Assembly: GCA_022361315.1 (NCBI GenBank)
Contig: JAKSBB010000840.1
Location: 1-8,039, forward strand
Length of the DNA stretch: 8,039 bases
Source: Desulfobacterales bacterium
GTDB taxonomy: Bacteria; Desulfobacterota; Desulfobacteria; Desulfobacterales; Desulfobacteraceae
Direction of reading: 5' to 3'
This document shows positions 7,495 through 8,039 of this stretch, piece after piece; the first letter of the stretch is position 1, and each line of letters opens with the position of its first letter. The notes beneath the pieces were generated by a model. That model was given only the letters and a program-made list of their open reading frames with translations. It made no database searches and was not told the origin of the DNA. The translations under genes and the position numbers were made by a program.

Positions 7495-7548
7495 GACCGA
7501 ATACTAGTAAATAAAACCATAGAAAATTAGGGAAAGCAACATAGATAA

Positions 7549-8039
7549 ATGCCGGAAACCCCTGGAATGACGACCGCGAAAAAGACCTTGACCGCTATTG
7601 TGTGGATGGTGCTGGGCCTGCTTATATTCGGAGACATTGCCCTGGCCGTATCCCCGAAAATCCCCCTGACGATTACCGAGAAGCAGTGGCTGGCGGAGCA
7701 CCCGGTCATCCGGGTGGGGGTTGGGGTGGCGTTCCCTCCCTATATGTGGGTGGAGAAGAAAGAGGGTCGGCCTCACCAGTTCAAGGGGATGGTGGCAGAT
7801 TATCTGGATGTCATCTCCAGGCGTCTCGGGGTCCAGATGAATATCATTTACGATATTCCGTTTGACGAAGCCCTGGTCAGGGGACGGCGGGGCGACATCG
7901 ATTTTTTTCCCTGCCTCTCCAATACGCCGGACAGGGGGCAATACCTTCTTTTCACGGCACCCTACCTCACCTATCCCGTGGTTATCATCACCCGGGAAAA
8001 CGTGCCGGATATCCACAATATCAACGATCTTGCCGGTAA
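7549..8039 (+). CDS. Periplasmic SBP_bac_3 solute-binding domain protein, N-terminal part (3' truncated); probable sensor
   Basis: The frame is open from the ATG at 7549 to the window end, giving 163 visible residues. A basic stretch (KK, 11-12) and hydrophobic core (about 14-31) end in ALA (31-33), a typical signal peptidase I site, although an uncleaved membrane anchor is also possible. The mature part begins with LTITEKQWLAEHPVIRVGVG (40-59), then PPYMW, and GMVADYLDVISRRLGV (80-95). DIDFFPCLSNTPDR at 116-129 and LFTAPYLTYPVVIITR at 134-149 follow. This is the start of an SBP_bac_3 (type II periplasmic binding) domain. The opening T-x-x-E-x-x-W-L-x-x-H-P element is characteristic of sensory copies found in BvgS/EvgS-like kinases and membrane GGDEF proteins rather than in free amino-acid transport proteins. 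What follows beyond the edge is unknown. AGGGAAAG at 7529-7536 serves the ATG at 7549 with 12-base spacing. A second in-frame ATG at 7567, with GGAA at 7554-7557, is an equally credible start and keeps the signal peptide. Confidence 0.85.
   Translation, partial: MPETPGMTTAKKTLTAIVWMVLGLLIFGDIALAVSPKIPLTITEKQWLAEHPVIRVGVGVAFPPYMWVEKKEGRPHQFKGMVADYLDVISRRLGVQMNIIYDIPFDEALVRGRRGDIDFFPCLSNTPDRGQYLLFTAPYLTYPVVIITRENVPDIHNINDLAG

Noticed and set aside
7504..8016. A 170-codon - strand frame at the right end, and a + strand frame at 7602-7865
   Set aside because: Both overlap the frame with a signal peptide and a recognisable SBP_bac_3 domain. Neither has a recognisable domain.

Overview
This window looks like chromosomal DNA from a GC-rich Gram-negative bacterium, most likely a sulfate-reducing relative of the Desulfobacterota (former Deltaproteobacteria). 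That placement is an inference. It rests on GC-rich codon use with many CGG and GCC codons, on an envelope acyltransferase of the DUF374 kind, and on a high density of periplasmic-binding-protein sensors and two-component genes. No species can be named. All genes recognised are on the + strand. I found no RNA gene, insertion sequence, CRISPR array or convincing terminator.

Bases 2-6690 form one tightly packed signalling block of four genes. The first is the C-terminal two thirds of a branched-chain amino-acid type periplasmic binding protein (Peripla_BP_6), cut by the left window edge. Next come a membrane histidine kinase (Cache-like sensor, HAMP, PAS, HisKA, HATPase), a response regulator with a receiver domain fused to a degenerate STAS domain, and an 1105-residue regulator. 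That regulator combines a MalT-like STAND ATPase, a long helical-repeat region and a C-terminal SARP-type winged helix with a BTAD domain. Consecutive genes overlap by 4, 20 and 4 bases, so translation is probably coupled and the four proteins probably act in one pathway. The simplest model is that the binding protein and the kinase's own sensor domain report a periplasmic solute, and the kinase phosphorylates the receiver. The receiver has no DNA-binding domain, so its STAS domain would pass the signal by protein contact, plausibly to the STAND-BTAD protein, which is the only member able to bind DNA. The final steps are inference.

After a 71-base gap lies a DUF374 lysophospholipid acyltransferase-like gene (6762-7457), related to the LpxJ lipid A acyltransferases. 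A 91-base gap follows, AT-rich in its second half, which probably contains a promoter. The window ends inside a new gene (from 7549) with a signal peptide and an SBP_bac_3 solute-binding domain. Its opening sequence is typical of the sensory modules of membrane kinases or diguanylate cyclases.

The most interesting item is the coupled cassette of binding protein, kinase, receiver-STAS and STAND-BTAD regulator. It contains no transport gene within the window.
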